Source: Pedobacter sp. W3I1
GTDB taxonomy: Bacteria > Bacteroidota > Bacteroidia > Sphingobacteriales > Sphingobacteriaceae
Assembly: GCF_030816015.1 (NCBI RefSeq)
Contig: NZ_JAUSXN010000001.1
Span: 3,968,001 to 4,032,000 of the forward strand
Direction of reading: 5' to 3'
DNA: 64,000 bases
The translations under genes were made by a program, and so were the position numbers. Positions 63,579 to 64,000 of this stretch are shown in pieces (position 1 is the first letter of the stretch; every line of letters starts with the position of its first letter). Under the pieces are notes generated by a model. The model did no database searches. It was not told the DNA's origin and saw only the letters and a program-made list of their open reading frames with translations.

Positions 63579-64000
63579 TTAAAAAAACCATCGCAAACCT
63601 GTTAGGTAAAATCGCTGTATTAGTTTTTCAATGTTCAGATTTTTTTTCTTCTGTAATGTCTGTTTGCCAAAGGTGGTAAAGTACTCGTGTCCCGCCAGCA
63701 TTTTGATATTGATGGCATCCCATTCTCTATCAGCGTACATTAAATGAAGGTTTTCTTCCCATTCTCTTTTCAGCCTGGCGGCAAAACCAATATAATTCTG
63801 AAGGGAAAAATGATAAAAATCGGCATCACATATAATTTTCTCTAGATTGTTATTTGGCAGTTGAGGATATTTCGTAGCCAAAATACAATCGGACACAACT
63901 CCTATATCAGCATCATTCAGACCATTTTCAAATAAAAAATCGCGGGCAATCTGGACACTGGCAAGCTCATGGCCCATGTATTGTTTAGTATAGCCAACAT
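63579..64000 (-). CDS. HD-superfamily-like protein, 5' end beyond the window
   Basis: The frame is open to the window edge (reading GYTKQYMGHELASVQIAR at the start of the visible part), so the ATG at 63977 is probably internal. About 140 C-terminal residues are seen. GHELASVQIAR, ILATKYPQLPNNNLEKIICDADFYHFS and the helical C-terminus fit the back half of predicted metal-dependent HD phosphohydrolases, with the D of IICDADFYHFS as possible metal ligand; the HD pair itself would lie outside the window. It ends 54 bp before the response regulator start. Confidence 0.6.
   Translation of the reverse strand, partial: VGYTKQYMGHELASVQIARDFLFENGLNDADIGVVSDCILATKYPQLPNNNLEKIICDADFYHFSLQNYIGFAARLKREWEENLHLMYADREWDAINIKMLAGHEYFTTFGKQTLQKKKNLNIEKLIQRFYLTGLRWFF

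Overview
The window is AT-rich DNA from a member of Bacteroidetes, most likely a Sphingobacteriaceae soil or plant-associated genus such as Pedobacter. This rests on three SusC/SusD pairs, a hybrid two-component regulator (HTCS), A/T-rich starts without Shine-Dalgarno sequences, TAnnTTTG-type promoters and many hairpin-type intergenic repeats. There are no rRNA or tRNA genes and no CRISPR array.

1-27.7 kb is one large polysaccharide utilisation locus (PUL), all on the minus strand. It has two SusC/SusD pairs, surface glycan-binding-type lipoproteins, a GH16, a GH35, a GH43 and a double-GH43 protein, a GH105, a DUF2264 protein, a BNR_4 beta-propeller protein and a 1348-aa HTCS. The enzyme mix fits type II arabinogalactan with Rha-GlcA caps (inference). 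Three GGGG-rich direct-repeat sites with 21-22 bp spacing (9.2, 14.35 and 23.57 kb) precede the three presumed transcription units and are candidate HTCS operators. Two genes at the distal end (GH16 and the DUF4998/DUF5013 lipoprotein) carry frame breaks.

28-33.5 kb holds housekeeping and accessory genes: a SelT/W/H-like protein, an AHSA1/SRPBCC protein, a siderophore-type TonB receptor with a PepSY membrane reductase, and an SDR oxidoreductase. 34.2-36.5 kb is a plus-strand operon: PhyH dioxygenase, an unannotated 50-aa ORF, a CDP-alcohol phosphatidyltransferase and a GtrA protein. It is preceded by a tiny ORF ending MRMCCCCA.

36.5-44 kb is a repeat-rich accessory stretch. It carries a GH109 plus sugar 1-kinase pair, a GH35 remnant, a frameshifted metallo-beta-lactamase-fold gene with a divergent HxlR regulator, two copies of a 149-bp MITE, a triple 290-bp tandem repeat, a 529-bp palindromic element and a 220-bp tandem duplication.

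44-53.6 kb is a sulfatase PUL: FGE-type sulfatase maturase, SusC, SusD and two type I sulfatases. It is preceded by a second, homologous leader ORF ending in the same MRMCCCCA peptide with different Cys codons. The two leaders share a 13-bp promoter-region motif. I infer a cysteine-sensing leader-peptide regulon for sulfur scavenging that joins the sulfatase PUL and the PhyH operon; this is the most novel signal in the window.

53.8-64 kb encodes a beta-propeller protein, an RND efflux system (permease, adaptor, TolC), a PAP2 phosphatase and a small PepSY-like protein, then a sensor kinase/response regulator pair and the edge of an HD-type gene. Hairpin repeats with a GTAA loop and compensatory stem changes occur here and at 33.6-34.2 kb.
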